A DNA stretch of 64,000 bases from Kuschelorhynchus macadamiae (taxonomy: Eukaryota; Arthropoda; Insecta; Coleoptera; Curculionidae), in the NCBI GenBank assembly GCA_030620095.1, contig JAUTXW010003812.1, forward strand, positions 434,001-498,000. Direction: 5' to 3'. The position numbers and the translations under genes are program-made. This document shows positions 60,465 to 64,000 of the stretch, piece by piece (position 1 is the stretch's first letter; each line of letters begins with the position of its first letter). Below the pieces are notes generated by a model. That model was not told the origin of the DNA. It ran no database searches and saw only the letters and a program-made list of their open reading frames with translations.

Positions 60465-61217
60465 ATGGAAATATTATATAATTCTAACGATTTAGGTCCA
60501 TACATGGTATATATGGAATCGTCTTCCGAACGTTTAAATGATAATATCGGCAGATTCAGCACAATAAAAATTACGCGGGAAATCTTCGATCCAAAAACAA
60601 ATGACACAATAAAAGTGGACAGGAGAAGTACTAACAGAATATCTGTGGAATTTAACGACTACACCTATATTAACAGTTTTGTAATTAACTCCATTCTGAT
60701 CGAAAAAGGATATAAATTATGTATCCCGTTTAATCGTTACGTGTAAAGAATTAAGTAGATTTATTATTAGATATAGAAAACCAGGCACAAAATATGTGTA
60801 AATCGCGTAAACCCAATATTAAAATCTTGAAAGCAGTTAGGTTAACAAGAAACATTTTCAAAAATGGCAAAAGTGAAAAATTTGCCTGTGGCTATCTACG
60901 TGCTACCGGTTACATATTGCTTTAAATGCCTGTTATTAGGACATATAATGAAAAATTGCAAAAGTAGAGCGAAATGCCCAAATTGTTCTTCTTCATTTAA
61001 TTGTACATATAACGGACATATAGGTACTAAAGACCCAGTCATTTATTCATTCCGACCCCTATTTTATTTTTGTAGAGTAAATTATAAAACAAGATATAAA
61101 AAGTGCCCTGAATATATCAGGCAACAAAAAATTAAAAAGTTAATGGCATGTGAAAATATATCTTTTGTTGACGCCAACAAAGTATGCCAAAAGTTTTATA
61201 TACCCGAAAATACATGA
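60465..61217 (+). pseudogene. LINE ORF1 (gag-like) with CCHC knuckles
   Basis: The first frame (60465-60746, MEILYNSNDLGPYMVYMESS...) is the N-terminal domain. After stops and shifts KPNIKILKAVRLTRNIFKNG appears in another frame. 60864-61217 holds CFKCLLLGHIMKNC, a perfect CX2CX4HX4C knuckle, then CPNCSS and a third CFYCR-like module ending KKCPEYIRQQKIKKLMACEN, as in insect LINE gag proteins. It would bind the element RNA. It is broken in at least two places. Confidence 0.82.
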
Positions 61218-61670
61218 CTTTTTGTCTATAAGAAATGTTATATCTCAATCAAATAATGAAGAAACATCGACGTACAAGAAGTATAACTGATCTTAACTCC
61301 AAAAACAAGAGAACATATGAACAAACGGTATAAAAAAACCGCAAAAAGAAGAGTCGTCATAAAAGAATATAATAAATCGGTACATCAAGAGGCCCTATAT
61401 ACACGCAATGAGAGACCAACTAAAGAAAAAATTGCTACAACCTTTGCTGTGCTGCCTCTTGCTGCCCAAGAAAATGCTTCCACTACACATGTAATACCAT
61501 TTCAATCAGTTGAAAAACTTATAAAACTTCTTCATGAAAATATGCCTAAAATACCATATAAGAAAAAAATTATACTAAAAAGAATCATTAATTTTTAGGA
61601 TTTAGATCATTCTGCTGATGAATTCTTCTTAGCAAATTTATATATAAAAAACAGAACAGACATATATTAA
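61218..61670 (+). pseudogene. LINE ORF1 C-terminal region, degraded
   Basis: The 93-codon frame at 61317-61598 is basic (RYKKTAKRRVVIKEYNKS) and Lys-rich. Its position between the zinc knuckles and the endonuclease start suggests the ORF1 tail. No motif is definite. Confidence 0.45.
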
Positions 61671-62230
61671 TGAAGCTAAAAATTATACAATGGAATATCC
61701 GAAGTCTAAATACTAATAGAATAAATCTTACATCTATAATTCATAAATATAACCCTGATATAATATTAATAAAAAATTAACATAATTTTTATTTAAAAAA
61801 AAATTAAAATTTTGAGACAGCACAGACAGGGTGGCGGTGTGGCCACCTGTATAAAAAATGTTGTTAATTTATCTACATTAAAAAAAATCAACAACAATAA
61901 TATACCATTCATAACTATTAAAGTTGCCAATTTAAACATTATTGATGTATAGTCCAATTCTAATATAAGCATAGATAAAAACCTTTTAAAAAACCGCACA
62001 TCAGAGAATTATCTTTTAATAGGTGACTTGATTTGCATCACCCTTTATGGGACAGTTCTCCAACCAACAATAGTGTTAAAATTATTAGTGACTTCGTATT
62101 TAACAATGATCTTAATATCCTTAATGATAGATCAGCAATCTTGCTATACCCCCTAGTTCAAAGACGAAGTAATTTCAGGCTGGAATGTACTTCCTGATTT
62201 TGAGAGCAGTGACCCTTTCCCGACCTTGGT
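61671..62230 (+). pseudogene. LINE endonuclease domain, broken
   Basis: Starts KLKIIQWNIRSLNTNRINL and YNPDIILI, the APE endonuclease entry with the conserved Asn in QWN. After a stop and shift GGVATCIKNVVNLS follows, then IGDL and, one frame over, HHPLWDSSPTNNSVKIISDF and NNDLNILNDRSA, equivalent to the GDFN-HH-LWG block. Asp of GD and the HH pair remain; the frame does not. Confidence 0.8.
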
Positions 62231-63345
62231 TACAATGAGAGTGAGACTCTAATTATACTAAGGTAATTAAATCTAGAATATTTGCACTGAAAAAAACTCA
62301 AAGTAAATCCTAATATTTCCAACTTTATTGAAGCCAAACGAGTAATACAACAACTAAATAAAATTGAAAAATAAGAAATTTTATAACTTTAAAATTTTCT
62401 GCCATTCTCTTAATAGAAACTCAAACATAAGCTATATTTGGAACACTATTAAATTTTTTTCAAATGTCAAAAAAACAATTAACAATGATATGCCCGTTGT
62501 GAATAAAAACCCTCTTTTTATACTGATTCAAAATAAAAATTTAATTTTTTTTACCATGGTCGAAGTGGTATGGAGCCTTAAAGATAAGAAACACGCAGCA
62601 ACAGGCTTGGATGATGTATCATACTTAATGATCAAATCATTTTCACTAAAGGCAAAACATTTTTATTAAATTATTTCAATAGATAAATGGAGAGCAAATA
62701 CTATAATTGGAAACAAATTATTATCATTTGTTTTTGTAAACCAAGGAAAAATCTAAATAATCTAGACGACCTATAGTCTTATCCTCTTGCTACCTTAAAA
62801 CTTTTGAAGTAGTGATAAAAAATCCATTAGTTTGGATTTTTAAACACAAAAAAGGAATAGGAGTTAACAACGGTACTGGACCAACACTAAATACAATTTT
62901 GTTTAATATTTATATGCGAGGCATTTTTAATTTACCCCTGGAAAACAAAAATATTGTGGCGTATGCAGATGATCTAGCAATTATAAGGGAACATCATAAC
63001 TTAATGGATTTAACTAACAATATAAATACCGATTTAGAGAGAATCAATTTTTGGCTTTTAAACCACAATCTGAATCTTTCAACTGAAAAAAAAATGTGAG
63101 GCCTTATGTTTCACCAGGAGACGTCAAACTTTTCAGTTCCCTAATATTGCCATAAAAAACCTGATCCCATAATAAAATCGTACCTCGGAGACACCCTTCA
63201 AAACCATCTAAAATGGGAGATCCATATTTAAAATATCATATTGAAAGCAAAAAATGTCTAAGTGTAATCAAATCCTTTGGTAGAGTATGGTGGGTAGTCG
63301 TTTCTCAAATACTTTTAATAGCATTTAATGCCTTAGTCTGCTAAT
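62231..63345 (+). pseudogene. LINE reverse transcriptase domain, broken
   Basis: VWSLKDKKHAATGLDDVSYL (about 62568-62628) is the RT finger block (LK-KK-TATGLDD-SY). GVNNGTGPTLNTILFNIYM gives the motif before the active site, and VAYADDLAI (YADD at 62962-62973) is the catalytic motif. LERINFWLLNHNLNLSTEK follows as the thumb-side block. Stops near 62670 and 63100 and several frame changes interrupt it. No activity is expected. Confidence 0.88.
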
Positions 63346-63348
63346 AAT

Positions 63349-63985
63349 ATGACTAAACTTAATAGTATATTTTATAGAGGCCTTCGAATTTGTTTAAGAG
63401 GCATGAAATCCACAATAATCAACACACTCTTGGCCAAATCAAGAAACATAGACTTGCATCATCGAATACTTTTTTTGACAACTCAATTTCTTTCACACAT
63501 CTTTTCTATAACAAATCATGCCTTAGCAAATCTAATAATTACCTTCCGAATGCCTTATATTAAAAGTATTCGCGCACAAAATGAGTATACTACCCCGTAT
63601 CTGGTACAAGCTGCTGAATATTTCCTTCCTTATACAAATAAAATGCTCAAATTCATAGAGAACCATCACAATTATTTCTTGCTAACTCTGAAAATTTTAA
63701 ACTCTCTCATATTTTCATTTACACATATGCATAAAAACCTTAAAAGTTTTGGAATACACATTCCATCAATCTTCAAAACTCTCCAAGGAACTATCAATAT
63801 TCGTAGCTGAATTGATAGCCATTGAAAAAGCAGTTAAAATCATAATAAATAAAAATTATTACAAAGTGTTAATTCTAACAGATTCTTTAAGCGCCTTTAC
63901 TACACTGAAAAATCATCTTTACAACCACGAAAACAGCTACCAGATACCAGCGGAATACAAGAAAACATCCAAGCAGATAAACTAG
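63349..63985 (+). pseudogene. LINE linker and RNase H domain, partial
   Basis: LRICLRGMKSTIINTLLAKS in the frame from 63349 is the conserved segment after the RT in this LINE group. In the overlapping frame FVAELIAIEKAVKIII and VLILTDSLSAFTTLKNH carry the Glu and Asp of an RNase H active site. The frame breaks between 63700 and 63810; the domain's C-terminal part lies near or past the window end. Confidence 0.75.
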
Positions 63986-64000
63986 CTAATATTAGCAGAA

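Larger units (their letters stand above)
60441..64000 (+). mobile_element. Degenerate non-LTR retrotransposon, I-group-like
   Basis: Gag-like ORF1 with zinc knuckles, APE-type endonuclease, reverse transcriptase and RNase H follow in canonical order on the plus strand. All have stops or frame changes. An RNase H after the RT points to the I/R1/LOA side of the LINE tree. The 3' end lies beyond the window. The 5' limit is taken as the end of the duplication at 60440, but the duplicated segment could be part of a 5' UTR. Confidence 0.85.

Overview
The window is AT-rich, repeat-dense animal DNA, almost certainly from an insect. It contains spliceosomal introns, TA-flanked IS630/Tc1/mariner elements, a BED-finger hAT element, a THAP/P-type transposase relic, a Penelope-like relic, non-LTR retrotransposons, a tRNA-derived SINE, MITEs and long (AT)n runs. 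No order-specific host gene was recognised; a beetle or other repeat-rich insect is a guess. I find no bacterial operons, rRNA, CRISPR arrays or convincing full-length host gene.

Layout. 0-16 kb: microsatellite, a 78-bp-arm hairpin, MITE copy 1 beside a SINE, three arrays of a degenerate ~110-bp minisatellite, and an eroded tyrosine recombinase (YR) fragment at 13.2 kb. 16.3-18.5 kb: a complete-looking mariner-type element with a 378-codon open transposase, 270-bp inverted ends and TA flanks. 18.5-24 kb: a Penelope-like relic, then two mariner pseudogenes of two subfamilies. 24-29.7 kb: mostly unassigned AT-rich DNA. 29.8-32.1 kb: a broken P/THAP9-like transposase. 32.9-33.6 kb: a TA-flanked MITE. 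35.2-38.4 kb: an apparently intact hAT element (666-aa transposase in three exons, 8-bp target duplication). 38.6-39.9 kb: a mariner deletion derivative with long inverted repeats.

40.5-49.7 kb is a nested complex. A satellite-like repeat (unit near 390 bp) was interrupted first by a TA-flanked DDE element with a dead transposase, containing a 715-bp foldback. It was also interrupted by a palindromic MITE, into whose edge a second unit inserted. That second unit (about 45300-49082) carries a tyrosine recombinase gene and a 447-codon IS630-like DDE transposase gene with DD82E spacing, divergently arranged around a 170-bp intergenic region. It also holds inverted fragments of both genes in its right arm. 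A two-chemistry unit like this is the best candidate here for something undescribed. A 464-bp (AT)n run follows.

50-64 kb: a LINE endonuclease scrap, a pair of identical 41-bp inverted repeats 7.9 kb apart, a segmental duplication (53.6-56.8 kb against 58.7-60.4 kb), a hAT-type MITE, further MITE copies, a possible short spliced host ORF near 58 kb with a GC-rich patch beside it, and a degenerate I-group-like non-LTR retrotransposon running off the right edge.

The genes do not form a pathway. They are autonomous or formerly autonomous transposons, and nesting, target duplications and matching empty sites give their relative insertion order. Pairwise similarities were judged by eye; percent identities and exact repeat edges are approximate.
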